In this document: positions 17,858 to 27,043 of the stretch, piece by piece
How positions within the stretch are numbered: position 1 is the first letter of the stretch
How the letters are laid out: every line of letters begins with the position of its first letter
From: DATKQY01 sp035532475
GTDB taxonomy: Bacteria; Actinomycetota; Acidimicrobiia; Acidimicrobiales; Bog-793
Length of the DNA: 64,000 bases
Assembly (NCBI GenBank): GCA_035532475.1
Contig: DATKQY010000015.1
Coordinates: 1-64,000 of the forward strand
Reading direction: 5' to 3'
The notes under the pieces: model-generated
Seen by the model: the letters and a program-made list of their open reading frames with translations, nothing else
Told to the model about the DNA's origin: nothing
The model's database searches: none
Made by a program: the position numbers and the translations under genes

Positions 17858-20167
17858 ATGACAGCCCGCAACGATGACAGTGGCCACAGCGTCACCGCGA
17901 GTGGCGGCGACCCGATGAACGCCCACCGGGAGCTGGGTCTCACCGATGCCGAGTACGACTCCATCCTCACCGTCCTCGGCCGTGCTCCGACGCCCGTCGA
18001 GCTGGCGATGTACGCCGTCATGTGGAGCGAGCACTGCTCCTACAAGTCCTCGAGGATCCATCTCGGCCGCCTGCCGACCGAGGGCCCCGGCGTGCTTGTC
18101 GGACCTGGGGAGAACGCCGGCGTGGTGGACGTCGGCGATGGTCTCGCTATCGCTCTGCGGATCGAGAGCCATAATCACCCGTCGGCGATAGAGCCCTATC
18201 AGGGAGCAGCCACTGGTGTCGGTGGCATTCTTCGCGACATCTTCACGATGGGTGCACGACCGATTGCGTTGATTGACCCACTGTTCATAGGGCCGCTCGA
18301 GGACCCGCACAGCCGCTACATCCTCGATGGTGTCGTCAGGGGGATAGCGGGCTATGGGAACTCTGTCGGGGTGCCGACCGTCGGCGGCCAGCTGACCTTC
18401 GACGGGACCTATCGCGGCAATCCCCTTGTCAACGTCTTCTGTCTCGGGCTGATGCGCGTCGAGCACATGGTGCTTGCCCGGGCTTCGGGCGTGGGCAACC
18501 TCGCGGTGCTGCTCGGATCGCGAACTGGGCGGGACGGCATTGGTGGTGTGAGCGTGCTCGCGTCGGCCGAGTTCGGCGACGCGACCTCGGGCGAGGAGTC
18601 GGCGAAGCGCCCGAGCGTGCAGGTCGGCGACCCGTACGAGGAGAAGCGGCTCATCGAGGCCTGCCTGGAGCTGCTCCAGGCAGGCCTCGTCGTCGGCATC
18701 CAGGATCTCGGCGGGGCGGGGCTCGCCTGCGCGACGAGCGAGACGGCCGCTCGCGGCGGGCTCGGGATGGACGTCGACGTCACCTCGGTGCCCTGCCGCG
18801 AGCTGCGCATGAGCCCGGTCGAGGTGATGACGAGCGAGAGCCAGGAACGGATGCTGGCGATCGTCACGCCCGAGGCGCTCGAGCGCGTCGAGGAGGTCTG
18901 TCGGCGCTGGGAGGTCACCGCCGCCGTCGTCGGGCGGGTGGCCGCGCCCGACGCCGACGGCGTCGGGCGGCTGCGGGTCCGCCTCGGCCCGGAGGGCGAG
19001 GTCGTCGGCGAGCTCCCCGCCGGGTCGCTCGCCGACGGCGCCCCCCGCTACGAGCGACCGATCGCGCCCCCCGCCGACCTCGGGCACCGGCGCGCCGACG
19101 ACCCCGGCCGGCTCCCCGCGCCCGCCGATTGCGGGTCCGACCTCCTCCGGCTCCTCTATGACCCGTCGTGGGTGTTCCGCCAGTACGACCACCAGCTGTT
19201 CCTCAACACCGTGTGCGGGCCCGGCGAAGCCGACGCCGCCGTCTTGAAGCTCGCGGCGCCCGGCATCGAGTGGAGCGGGAAGGCCCTCGCGTTGAGCGCG
19301 GACGCCAACCCCGGCTGGTGCCGGGTGGACCCGCGCCGTGGGACGGCGGCCACCGTCGCCGAGTCGGTGCTGAACGTCGCCTGCGCCGGTGCCCGCCCGC
19401 TCGCGCTCGTGAACTGCCTGAACTTCGGCAATCCCGAGCACCCTGAGGTGATGTGGGAGCTCAGCGAGGCGATCGACGGCATGTCGGAGGCCTGCCTGGC
19501 GCTCGGGGTCCCGGTGGTCGGCGGGAACGTCTCGCTCTACAACGCCTCGGGCGGCGAGGACATCGATCCCACCCCTGTCGTCGCCGTCGTCGGTCTCGTC
19601 GAGCGGCTCGCCGCCCGCCCGCCGGCCATCTCCTGGCGGGCCGGCGACCGGCTCGTCCTGCTCGGGAGCCACGAGGCCTCGCTCGCCGGCTCCCGTTGGG
19701 CGAGGACGCTGCGGGGCTGCACGGGCGGCGAGCTGGCGCGGCTCGACCTGGCCGCCCACCGGCGTCTCTGCGGGCTCGTGCAGGAGCTGGTCGCCGCCGA
19801 GGTCGCCGCGCCCGCCGGCGGGGCCCTCGGGCTCGTCCACGGGGTTCACGACATCTCCGACGGCGGTCTCGCGGTGGCCCTCGCCGAGCTCGCCCTCGGC
19901 TCGGGGGTCGGCTGCAAGGTGGAGGGCGTGGCCTCGCACCGCGAGCTGTTCTCCGAGGCGCCCTCGCGGGTGGTCGTCGCCACCGGCCGGCCCGACGAGC
20001 TCCTCGAGCGCGCTCACCGAGCCGGCGTGGCGGCCTCCGTGCTCGGCACGGCCGCCGGCTCCCGCCTCGTCGTCGAGGGACTCGTCGACCTCGCTCTCGA
20101 CGAGGTCGCCGGGGCCTGGTCGTCGCGTCTGCCCCGCGCGCTCGAGACCCCCGCCGCCGCCGTGTGA
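17858..20167 (+). CDS. purL: FGAM synthase large subunit PurL
   Basis: ATP-dependent conversion of FGAR to FGAM with PurQ and PurS. The 769-residue protein is the short (bacterial) PurL. Visible are WSEHCSYKSS, the first ATP site RIESHNHPSAIEPYQGAATG, GGQLTFDGTYRGNPLVNVFC, and a second half with GKALALSADANPGWC and LALVNCLNFGNPEHPEV. Start ATG 17858 was chosen for its GGAGGG ribosome site; an in-frame ATG at 17840 would add six residues. It is transcribed apart from purQ, from the divergent region at 17773-17857. Confidence 0.96.
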   Translation: MTARNDDSGHSVTASGGDPMNAHRELGLTDAEYDSILTVLGRAPTPVELAMYAVMWSEHCSYKSSRIHLGRLPTEGPGVLVGPGENAGVVDVGDGLAIALRIESHNHPSAIEPYQGAATGVGGILRDIFTMGARPIALIDPLFIGPLEDPHSRYILDGVVRGIAGYGNSVGVPTVGGQLTFDGTYRGNPLVNVFCLGLMRVEHMVLARASGVGNLAVLLGSRTGRDGIGGVSVLASAEFGDATSGEESAKRPSVQVGDPYEEKRLIEACLELLQAGLVVGIQDLGGAGLACATSETAARGGLGMDVDVTSVPCRELRMSPVEVMTSESQERMLAIVTPEALERVEEVCRRWEVTAAVVGRVAAPDADGVGRLRVRLGPEGEVVGELPAGSLADGAPRYERPIAPPADLGHRRADDPGRLPAPADCGSDLLRLLYDPSWVFRQYDHQLFLNTVCGPGEADAAVLKLAAPGIEWSGKALALSADANPGWCRVDPRRGTAATVAESVLNVACAGARPLALVNCLNFGNPEHPEVMWELSEAIDGMSEACLALGVPVVGGNVSLYNASGGEDIDPTPVVAVVGLVERLAARPPAISWRAGDRLVLLGSHEASLAGSRWARTLRGCTGGELARLDLAAHRRLCGLVQELVAAEVAAPAGGALGLVHGVHDISDGGLAVALAELALGSGVGCKVEGVASHRELFSEAPSRVVVATGRPDELLERAHRAGVAASVLGTAAGSRLVVEGLVDLALDEVAGAWSSRLPRALETPAAAV

Positions 20168-20198
20168 CCGCCCGCGCGGCGGCTCGGCCGTCGGGAGG

Positions 20199-20219
20199 TC
20201 ATCCACAGGGTGTGGATGA
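20199..20219. promoter_or_regulatory. Inverted pair of DnaA-box-like sequences / 9-bp hairpin
   Basis: TCATCCACA at 20199-20207 and its exact inverse TGTGGATGA at 20211-20219 are separated by GGG. Each half differs from the DnaA box TTATCCACA at one position. The same bases form a 9-bp hairpin between converging purL and crgA, so it could simply be a bidirectional terminator. Confidence 0.5.
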
Positions 20220-20270
20220 ACTTGGGGAGAATTACAGAGCTGTGATCACGCCCGCCTGCCCCGCACCGGG

Positions 20271-20621
20271 TCAGCGGTAGCGGGTGGCGAGCAGTGCCGA
20301 GGCGAGGATCGCGACCAGACCGCCGACGACGTACCAGTTGGTCGGGCTCGCCGGCAGGACGTCGATGTAGTTGAGGATGATGCACAGGATCCCCACCAGC
20401 AGTAGCGCGAGCAGCATCCACGGGTACCAGCGCGGGCTGCGCCGCACCTCTTTCGGGATCGGCGCGGTGTAGCGGCCGGAGGTGCGCGAGGCCCGGGAGC
20501 CCTTCGCGCCGCGGCCCTTCGCCGCCCGCCCGCCGCGGGGCGGGCGCCCGGCGCGCCTCGCCTCCTCCCCGCTCGCGCGGGCCCGCTTGCCGCTGCCTGG
20601 TGCGCTCGTCCGCTCAGCCAC
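20271..20621 (-). CDS. crgA: Cell division protein CrgA
   Basis: Small membrane protein of the actinobacterial divisome that interacts with FtsZ, FtsQ and PBPs. The 116-residue product has a long basic N-terminal region (about 60 residues, rich in Arg, Gly and Ala), the conserved entry RYTAPIPKEVRRSPRWYPWM, and two transmembrane helices (LLALLLVGILCIILNYI and NWYVVGGLVAILASALL). GTG 20621 was chosen because a TATCCT -10 lies 8 nt upstream. The gene is divergent from pabA, as in mycobacteria. Confidence 0.93.
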   Translation of the reverse strand: MAERTSAPGSGKRARASGEEARRAGRPPRGGRAAKGRGAKGSRASRTSGRYTAPIPKEVRRSPRWYPWMLLALLLVGILCIILNYIDVLPASPTNWYVVGGLVAILASALLATRYR

Positions 20622-20629
20622 GGACCACG

Positions 20630-20687
20630 AGGATAGTGACCGGCCGGCCCGGCGTCGGGCCGAGGGGCGGGGAGGGCCAGGTACCCT
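20630..20687. promoter_or_regulatory. Divergent leaderless promoters of crgA and pabA
   Basis: On the reverse strand TATCCT (20635-20630) lies 8 nt before the crgA GTG. On the forward strand TACCCT (20682-20687) lies 7 nt before the pabA GTG. Both spacings put the transcription start at the start codon, leaving no room for a ribosome site. No convincing -35 is seen. Confidence 0.55.
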
Positions 20688-20694
20688 TAGGGGC

Positions 20695-21288
20695 GTGGCA
20701 ACGAGGGTCGTCGTCGTCGACAACTACGACAGCTTCGTCTACAACCTCGTCCAGTACCTCGGCGAGCTCGGGACCGAGCCCGTCGTGGTGCGCAACGACG
20801 AGGTCGACCTGGACGGCCTGAGGGCCCTCAGGCCCGACGCCGTGCTGATCTCGCCAGGGCCCGGGCGCCCCGAGCACGCCGGCATCTCGCGTGAGGTCGT
20901 GCGGAGCCTCGGCGGCGAGGGGCTGCCGGTGCTCGGGGTCTGCCTCGGCCACCAGTGCATCGGCGAGGTCTACGGCGGCGACGTCGTGCGCGCGCCGGAG
21001 CTCATGCACGGGAAGACCTCCATGGTCCGCCACGACGGCACCGGGGTGTTCGAGGGCCTGCCCGACCCCTTCGAGGCGACCCGCTACCACTCGCTCGTGG
21101 TCGACCCCGCCACCGTGCCGGCGTGCCTCGCGGTCAGCGCGTGGACCGACGACGGCACGGTCATGGGGCTGCGCCACCGGGAGCTGCCGGTCGAGGGCGT
21201 GCAGTTCCACCCGGAGTCGATCCTGACCAGGGTCGGCCACGAGCTGCTCGGGAACTTCCTGAGGACGGTCGGGGCGACGCAGCGCTGA
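20695..21288 (+). CDS. pabA: Aminodeoxychorismate / anthranilate synthase glutaminase component II
   Basis: Class I glutamine amidotransferase that provides ammonia for p-aminobenzoate (folate) or anthranilate (tryptophan) synthesis. The 197 residues start ATRVVVVDNYDSFVYNLVQY. It shows ISPGPGRPEHAGIS, the nucleophile segment LGVCLGHQCIGEVYGG, and the His/Glu pair in VEGVQFHPESILT. GTG 20695 follows a -10 by 7 nt. The window has a fused pabB-pabC gene at 45978-47831 and no trpE, so PABA synthesis is the better-supported role; the subunit may serve both pathways. Confidence 0.93.
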   Translation: MATRVVVVDNYDSFVYNLVQYLGELGTEPVVVRNDEVDLDGLRALRPDAVLISPGPGRPEHAGISREVVRSLGGEGLPVLGVCLGHQCIGEVYGGDVVRAPELMHGKTSMVRHDGTGVFEGLPDPFEATRYHSLVVDPATVPACLAVSAWTDDGTVMGLRHRELPVEGVQFHPESILTRVGHELLGNFLRTVGATQR

Positions 21289-21322
21289 GGGCTGGCGCGA
21301 GCCGAGCCTTCCCGCAGGGCCT

Positions 21323-23314
21323 TCAGCTGTTGGGCGTCGTCGCCGCGGTGGAGCTCGTCGTCGACGAGGTCGAGCTGGAGGTCGTCGAGCTCGAGCTCGA
21401 CGAGGTGGAGGATCCCGGCACGAGCGAGATGTAGATCGTCCGTCCGGTCTTCACCAGCTTGCCGGCCTGGGGGGACTGGTTGCCGACGATGCCCGCCGCG
21501 TACACCGTCGAGGTGCTCGGCGGGCCGAGCTGGGCGTTCAGGCCCTTCGAGCTGAGCAGCTGCTCCGCCGCGCTCTGGGTGAGGCCCACGACGTTCGGCA
21601 CGGCCACGCCGCCGCCCGACACGGTGAGCGTCACGCTCGTGCCCTGCGGGTGCTGGGTGCCGGGCGGGGGGTTGCTGGTGATGACCGAGCCGGAGGCGAC
21701 GGTCCCGTTGGGCTCGGTGATGACGTTCGCCGCCACGTTCAGCCCCAGCTTGGTGAGGGCCGTGGCCACCTGCACCTCGGGCTCGCCGACGATCGAGGCC
21801 GGGATGGTCACGAGCTTCGTGCCCTTCACGACGTCGAGCGTGATCGAGGCCCCCTTCGGCTTCGTCGCGTTCGGCGCGATGCTCTGGCCGATCACCTGCC
21901 CCTGCGTCTGCTGTGCGCTGGTGGCCTGCTGGTAATGGGCCGGAGCCACGGTGAAGCCGGCGCTCTGCAGCTGGCTCTTCGCCTCCTGGTAGGTGAGGCC
22001 GATGTTCGAGACGTTCGGGACCGTGGCGGTCGGCGCCGCGCCGTACACGGCGAGGGTCACCGTCTGGCCCTTCTGGACGCTCGACGGGTAGGCGGGGCTC
22101 TGGCTCTGCACGGTGCCGGACTTGGCGCTGCCGCTGTTCGCGGCCTGCGTGACGGTCCACTTCAGCCCGCTGGCGTGCAGCTTCGCCTCGGCCGCGGTCT
22201 GGGTCTGGCCGGTGACGTCGGGGACCTTGAAGTACGACTTCCCGCCGAAGTAGCCGAGTGAGCGGCCGCCGAAGAACACCACGAGGGCGAGGGCGGCGAG
22301 CAGCACGACACCGCCGAGCGCCCACCACGCCGTGGTGCGCTTCGGCATGGCGTCGCGGCCCGGGTCGATCGCCCCGACCACCGAGGTGTCCGGCGTCTGG
22401 GGGATCGCCGTGGTCGCCGTCATCGCGCTCGTGAGCGCGCCCGTGACCGCGCCCGAGTCGGTCGGAGGCCGCGCCATGACGGTCTGGCCGCGGACGAAGC
22501 GGTCGAGGTCGGCCTTGAAGTCCTCCGCCGTCGGGTAGCGCTCCGCCGGCAGCTTCGCCATCGCCTGGAGGATGATCGCCTCGAGCGACGTCGGGATCGC
22601 CGGGTTCAGGCTGCGCGGCGTCGGCGGGTGCTCCCGGACGTGCTGGTAGGCGATCGCGACGGGAGTCTCGCCGGTGAAGGGCGGCCGGCCGGTGACCATC
22701 TCGTAGAGGACCACGCCGAGCGCGTAGACGTCGCTCCGCCCGTCGACGCCGAGCCCCTGGGCCTGCTCGGGGGAGAAGTACGTCGCCGTGCCCATGACGA
22801 GGCCCGTCTGGGTGACCTGCTCGTCCGCGCCCATCGCGCGGGCGATGCCGAAGTCGGTCACCTTGACCTGGCCGTCGGCGGTGATGAGGACGTTGCCGGG
22901 CTTCACGTCGCGATGGACGACGCCGTGGCGGTGCGCGTAGGAGAGCGCCTTGGCGATGTCCGCCGCGATCTGGGCCGCCTGCGCCGGGTCGAGCGGGGCC
23001 TGGGTGCGGATGATCGACGAGAGCGGCTCACCGTCGACGTACTCCATCACGATGAAGTGCGTCCGGTCCGCCTCGCCCCAGTCGAACACCGGGACGATGT
23101 TCGGGTGCGACAGGTTGGCTGCGGCCTGGGCCTCCCGGCGGAAGCGCTCCACGAAGGAGTGGTCGGCCGACAGCTCCGGGAACAGCACTTTCAGCGCTAC
23201 CGGGCGGTCGAGCAGCAGGTCCCGTGCGAGGTAGACCTGCGCAGTGCCGCCGCGCGCGATCTGGTTCCTCAGCTCGTAGCGCCCGTTGTAGACAGGCGGC
23301 TGGGTCGAGGTCAT
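21323..23314 (-). CDS. pknB: PASTA-domain Ser/Thr protein kinase PknB
   Basis: Membrane kinase that senses muropeptides or lipid II and controls growth and division. The 663-residue protein has a Hanks kinase domain (about 13-275): Gly-rich loop ARGGTAQVYLA, ATP-binding Lys42 in VALKVL, catalytic HRDVKPGNVLI, DFG in VTDFGIARA, and GTATYFSPEQ. A single transmembrane helix (WWALGGVVLLAALALVVFFG, about 330-352) follows, then four extracellular PASTA repeats and a Ser/Thr-rich tail of about 28 residues. It is the last gene of the fhaA-fhaB-pstP-pbpA-pknB locus; no pknA is adjacent. It converges on pabA. Confidence 0.96.
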   Translation of the reverse strand: MTSTQPPVYNGRYELRNQIARGGTAQVYLARDLLLDRPVALKVLFPELSADHSFVERFRREAQAAANLSHPNIVPVFDWGEADRTHFIVMEYVDGEPLSSIIRTQAPLDPAQAAQIAADIAKALSYAHRHGVVHRDVKPGNVLITADGQVKVTDFGIARAMGADEQVTQTGLVMGTATYFSPEQAQGLGVDGRSDVYALGVVLYEMVTGRPPFTGETPVAIAYQHVREHPPTPRSLNPAIPTSLEAIILQAMAKLPAERYPTAEDFKADLDRFVRGQTVMARPPTDSGAVTGALTSAMTATTAIPQTPDTSVVGAIDPGRDAMPKRTTAWWALGGVVLLAALALVVFFGGRSLGYFGGKSYFKVPDVTGQTQTAAEAKLHASGLKWTVTQAANSGSAKSGTVQSQSPAYPSSVQKGQTVTLAVYGAAPTATVPNVSNIGLTYQEAKSQLQSAGFTVAPAHYQQATSAQQTQGQVIGQSIAPNATKPKGASITLDVVKGTKLVTIPASIVGEPEVQVATALTKLGLNVAANVITEPNGTVASGSVITSNPPPGTQHPQGTSVTLTVSGGGVAVPNVVGLTQSAAEQLLSSKGLNAQLGPPSTSTVYAAGIVGNQSPQAGKLVKTGRTIYISLVPGSSTSSSSSSTTSSSTSSTTSSTAATTPNS

Positions 23315-23381
23315 GTGCCGGAGAGCCTATTCAAGACGGCCGGGGTCCACGGGCTTTGGTCCGGTCCAGCAGTTGCGTGCG

Positions 23382-24869
23382 TCATCCGCCGTAGCCCAGT
23401 GCAGCCTCGAGCACCTGCCTCACGACCGGTCCTGCGGCCTCCGCGCCGGTCTCGCTGCACGAGAGGCCGGGCTGGTACGGAACGTAGGCCGCGACCGCGA
23501 CCTTCGGCGTCTGTCCGTTGCCGGCCGGCGCGGTCGCGACGAACCAGTTCGCCGAGCAGCCGGTGCTCCCCGTCTCCGCCGTGCCCGTCTTGGCGGCGAC
23601 GCCGAGGGCTGGGGGGAATCCGACCCCGGTTGCCGTGCCGCCCGTCACGACGCCGCGCATCAGGAGGCGCACCTCGTTGGCGGTCGAGGCCGAGGTGGCC
23701 TGCAGCCAGGCGTGTGGCTTGAAGGTCTTCACGATGTTCCCCTGGTCGTCGATGACGTGGGCAAGCAGGTGCGGCGCCATGATCGTGCCGCCGTTGCCGA
23801 TCGCCGCGGCGACCAGGGCGTCTTGGAGCGGGGTCTCCTTCACGTCGAACTGCCCGATCGCCGAGTAGGCGACGAACGGCGGGGCGCCGAGGAGCTGGCT
23901 GAGCGGCGGGAACTGCGACGCCTCGACGTTCGGCAGGTCGAGCGGGGGCACCTGGTTCAGGCCGAACGCGTGCGCCTCCGTGGCGAGGTGCCGGGCGCCG
24001 AGCGCGATCCCGATCTGCGCGTACGCGGTGTCGCAGGAGATCGCGAGCGCGGTGGCGATGTTGCCTCCGCAGACCTCGCTCGCGTAGTTGTGCAGCAGCG
24101 AGGTCGTCTGGGGGAGCGAGATGAAAGGCCGAGGAGGCCAGACCTTGAGCGCCACCGAGGGCTTGTGGTCGAACACGGCGGAGGTCGTGATGATCTTGAA
24201 CGTCGAGCCGGGCGCGCTCGGGCTCTCGGTGACGAGGTTCACGAGCGGAGAGGTGCCGCTCGTCGGGTTGAGCGCCTTCAGCGCGGCGCGGACGACCGAG
24301 GGCTTCGGCGAGGAGAGCAGGTTCGGGTCGTAGCTCGGCTTGGAGTACATCGCGAGGAGGTTGCCGGTCTGGGGATCGATCGCGACCACCGCCCCTCGCG
24401 AGTACGCGGCCAGCGCCTGCTGGGCGACGATCTGGAGCTTGCGCGAGACGGTGATGGTGATCGAGTCGGTGCCCTGGTGCTGGGTGAGCAGCCCGTTCAG
24501 ACCGGGGGTGGAGATCTGGTGCTCGGTCAGGGGCTGGCCCGGGGTCCCTCCGTACTCGTCCTCCAGCCCGTAGAGGCCTGACTCGTCCACGATGTCCCAG
24601 TACCCCGTGATGCCGGCGAACAGCTGGCCCTGGGGGTAGACGCGCATGTAGCCGTTGGCGGTCTTCACCGACTTGGCGAGGACGTAGCCGTCGGAGCTGA
24701 TGATCTCGCCGCGGTACTGCCGGTAGAAGCTCACGCCGGCGGCGGACGGCGTGAGCGGCGAGTGCTGGAGCGCCGAGGCCTGGCGGACCTGCAGGTTGTT
24801 CAGCTGGAGGAAGAGCAGCACGAAACAGGCGACCAGGAACAGGGCGAGGATGCGGATCCGTTTGTCCAT
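23382..24869 (-). CDS. pbpA: Penicillin-binding protein A (class B transpeptidase)
   Basis: Cross-links peptidoglycan outside the membrane during elongation and division. The 495-residue protein has an N-terminal signal anchor (ILALFLVACFVLLFLQL). Its transpeptidase domain carries the catalytic serine in APGSTFKI, the second motif as SCD in LAISCDTAYAQ (SxN in many homologues), and KTG in AAKTGTAE. The segment YRQYRGEIISSDGYVLA belongs to the N-terminal dimerisation domain. The start is 1 bp from the pstP stop, leaving no space for rodA, the SEDS glycosyltransferase that normally sits here. Length matches mycobacterial PbpA. Confidence 0.95.
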   Translation of the reverse strand: MDKRIRILALFLVACFVLLFLQLNNLQVRQASALQHSPLTPSAAGVSFYRQYRGEIISSDGYVLAKSVKTANGYMRVYPQGQLFAGITGYWDIVDESGLYGLEDEYGGTPGQPLTEHQISTPGLNGLLTQHQGTDSITITVSRKLQIVAQQALAAYSRGAVVAIDPQTGNLLAMYSKPSYDPNLLSSPKPSVVRAALKALNPTSGTSPLVNLVTESPSAPGSTFKIITTSAVFDHKPSVALKVWPPRPFISLPQTTSLLHNYASEVCGGNIATALAISCDTAYAQIGIALGARHLATEAHAFGLNQVPPLDLPNVEASQFPPLSQLLGAPPFVAYSAIGQFDVKETPLQDALVAAAIGNGGTIMAPHLLAHVIDDQGNIVKTFKPHAWLQATSASTANEVRLLMRGVVTGGTATGVGFPPALGVAAKTGTAETGSTGCSANWFVATAPAGNGQTPKVAVAAYVPYQPGLSCSETGAEAAGPVVRQVLEAALGYGG

Positions 24870-24870
24870 C

Positions 24871-26526
24871 TCAGCCGGTGCCTCCGGCGCCCGCTGCGGC
24901 GGTGGAGACGGTCGTCGGCACGGTCGTCGTCGTTGTCGTGGCGATCGTGGTCACGGCGGCTGCGGTCGCGCTCTCCGGCCCGGTCGGACGTCGGGTGGCC
25001 CGGCGCGTGGAGGTCGTCGCCCCGAGGGTCGTCGAGGTTGGGGTGGTGGTCGTCGTCGTGGACACGGTCGTGGTCGGCAGGGCGAAGGTGGTGGTCGTGG
25101 TGTTGGCGGCAGCCGTCGTGTCGGCGGTCGGCAGCGCCAAGAAGGCGTTGGCGTTCGTGAGGTTGCTCACGACGTGCTTCGCGGCGTCGTAGGAGGCCTC
25201 GACCATACCGGCCTGGATGAGCGGAACGTAGGGCGGGAACACCTGCGTCCTGGTGAGGGAGGTCCGCTCGACGATGGTCGGCTCGAACCAGAGGTAGCCG
25301 CCGGGTCGGCCCTGGTAGATCACGACCTGGTCACCGGAGAAGCCGACGAAGAACGTGGCGCGCACGTACCAGCCCACGAAGCCCGCGATGCCGCCGAGGA
25401 CCCCGACGAAGACCAGGACGAACAAGACCGACCACGGCGTGACGATCCGGTCGCCGTGCGTCCGCTCCCGTGAGCGACGACGACCCGGGTCGAGGACCAG
25501 GAGCGATTGCGGGCGCGAGCTGCGCGGGACCTGGCCGGTGTCGGGAGGCCGAGGACGGTCGTGGCCGGTCGACACCGGTGCGCCGGCCGCCCTGGCACGT
25601 CGCGCAGCGCCGCCGCTCGCGGGCGCCAGGGCGCTGAGCGCTCCCGCGGCCGCGGCGGCCCCGGCAGCGTCTCGGACGGTCGTGGTGGACGTCGTCGTCG
25701 GCGGTGCTTCGGCAACGGCACGCGGGCCGCGCGCCTCCCCGGGTGCCGCTCCGGGCGCGTCGGCTTCGGCCGCCGCCGCAGGCGCGGTGGCAGCGGCCGC
25801 GGGTGGCGCGTCGACCACGTCGGCGACGACGACGGTGACGTTGTCGCTGCCGCCGTGGTCGAGCGCCTGCTGGACGAGTGCCTGGGCGGCCTCGGAGGGG
25901 TCCTCGTACTCGGTCAGGATGAGCGCGATCTCGTCGTCGCCGCACTCGTTCGTCAGCCCGTCGCTGCAAAGGAGCAGACGCGCACCGAGCTGGAGGTCGA
26001 GGAGCCACGAGTCGATCTCCACCCCGGGATCGATGCCGAGCGCGCGGGTGAGGATGTGCCGGTGGGGGTGGACCGCGGCCTCGTCGGGTGACAGCTCGCC
26101 GTGGCGGACCATCTCCTCGACGAGGCTGTGGTCCTCGGTGAGGCGGCTGAGCCGGCCCCCGTTCAGCAGGTAGGCGCGCGAGTCGCCGACGTTCACGACG
26201 GCGAGACGCTCTCCGTCGCGCCCCGACACCACCGCCGCAGCGGTGAGCGTCGTCCCCATACCGCGCAGCTCGCGTTCGCGCTCGCTGCGGTCGAAGATCT
26301 CCCTGTTCGCCCGATCGGCCGCCGACCGGAGCCCGCCGGCGCTGTGGTCACGCTCGAAGGCCTCCTGGAGGACGCGCACCGCGGTCCGGGCGGCCACCTC
26401 GCCACCGGCGTGGCCGCCCATGCCGTCAGCGACGGCGACGAGGTCCCCGGCGACGAGGGCCAGGTCCTGGTTCGAGGTGCGAACGCGCCCCGCGTCGGTC
26501 GCGGATGAGGCGCGCAGCGCCGTCAC
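24871..26526 (-). CDS. pstP: PP2C-family Ser/Thr phosphatase PstP
   Basis: Reverses PknB phosphorylation of wall-synthesis regulators. The 551-residue protein starts TALRASSATDAGRVRTSNQD, with the metal-site residues in AVADGMGGHAGGEVAA, VVNVGDSRAYLLN, LLCSDGLTNECGDDEI and GGSDNVTVVVAD across residues 1-240. An Ala/Pro-rich linker leads to a transmembrane helix (SVLFVLVFVGVLGGIAGFVG) and an extracellular segment beginning TFFVGFSGDQVVIYQGRPGG. A poly-Thr tail with runs such as TTTTTTVPTTV ends the protein. GTG 26526 was chosen because the fold starts there. Confidence 0.93.
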   Translation of the reverse strand: MTALRASSATDAGRVRTSNQDLALVAGDLVAVADGMGGHAGGEVAARTAVRVLQEAFERDHSAGGLRSAADRANREIFDRSERERELRGMGTTLTAAAVVSGRDGERLAVVNVGDSRAYLLNGGRLSRLTEDHSLVEEMVRHGELSPDEAAVHPHRHILTRALGIDPGVEIDSWLLDLQLGARLLLCSDGLTNECGDDEIALILTEYEDPSEAAQALVQQALDHGGSDNVTVVVADVVDAPPAAAATAPAAAAEADAPGAAPGEARGPRAVAEAPPTTTSTTTVRDAAGAAAAAGALSALAPASGGAARRARAAGAPVSTGHDRPRPPDTGQVPRSSRPQSLLVLDPGRRRSRERTHGDRIVTPWSVLFVLVFVGVLGGIAGFVGWYVRATFFVGFSGDQVVIYQGRPGGYLWFEPTIVERTSLTRTQVFPPYVPLIQAGMVEASYDAAKHVVSNLTNANAFLALPTADTTAAANTTTTTFALPTTTVSTTTTTTPTSTTLGATTSTRRATRRPTGPESATAAAVTTIATTTTTTVPTTVSTAAAGAGGTG

Positions 26527-26554
26527 GACGCCCCCCGCACCGGCGCGGGGACGG

Positions 26555-27025
26555 TCACCTCGCCACCTCGAGGACCGTGGCACCGACCTTGACCCGGTCT
26601 CCGCGCTGGAGCCGGGTCGGGGACGCCAGGCGCTCCTCGTTCAGGTAGGTGCCGTTCGTCGAGCCGAGATCCTCGACCCACAGCTCGCCGTTGCGGCGGA
26701 AGACCCGGGCGTGGACCGACGAGGCGAACGAGTCGCCCTCCAGGTAGACGGCGCAGCCCGGCGAGCGCCCAACGGTCACCTCGTCGCGCAGGTCGTAGGT
26801 GCGTCCGCGGCGCTCCGGCGGCTCCACCACCCGCAAGCGGAGCGCGACCTTGCGGTCGGTGGCGCGGTCCGGCAGCGCCGGCGTCGCGGCGTCCGGGCTC
26901 GTCGTCGCCCGCTCCGCTCTGCTCCGGCGCACCTCCACCAGCACCATCCGCGCTGCGTAGAGGAAGAACAGCCAGATCAGCGCAAGCAGGAAGAAGCGAA
27001 GGATGTCGAGCAGTCCGTGGGACAT
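26555..27025 (-). CDS. fhaB: Membrane-anchored FHA protein FhaB (FipA-like)
   Basis: Phosphothreonine reader of the PknB network; in mycobacteria FhaB/FipA links kinase signalling to the divisome. The 156 residues have an N-terminal transmembrane helix (DILRFFLLALIWLFFLYAAR), a short linker, and a C-terminal FHA domain with EVTVGRSPGCAVYLEGD, the binding loop SSVHARVF, and DLGSTNGTYLNEERL. The start is 18 bp after fhaA and the stop 28 bp before pstP, so the three genes are co-transcribed. Confidence 0.92.
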   Translation of the reverse strand: MSHGLLDILRFFLLALIWLFFLYAARMVLVEVRRSRAERATTSPDAATPALPDRATDRKVALRLRVVEPPERRGRTYDLRDEVTVGRSPGCAVYLEGDSFASSVHARVFRRNGELWVEDLGSTNGTYLNEERLASPTRLQRGDRVKVGATVLEVAR

Positions 27026-27043
27026 GGGTGGGCGGCGCTCGGT

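Noticed and set aside
17780..20206. 808-codon reverse-strand open frame opposite purL
   Set aside because: Shadow of purL, without recognisable motifs.
23382..24869. SCD instead of SxN in PbpA as loss of function
   Set aside because: SxD variants at this motif occur in working class B transpeptidases; SxxK and KTG are intact.
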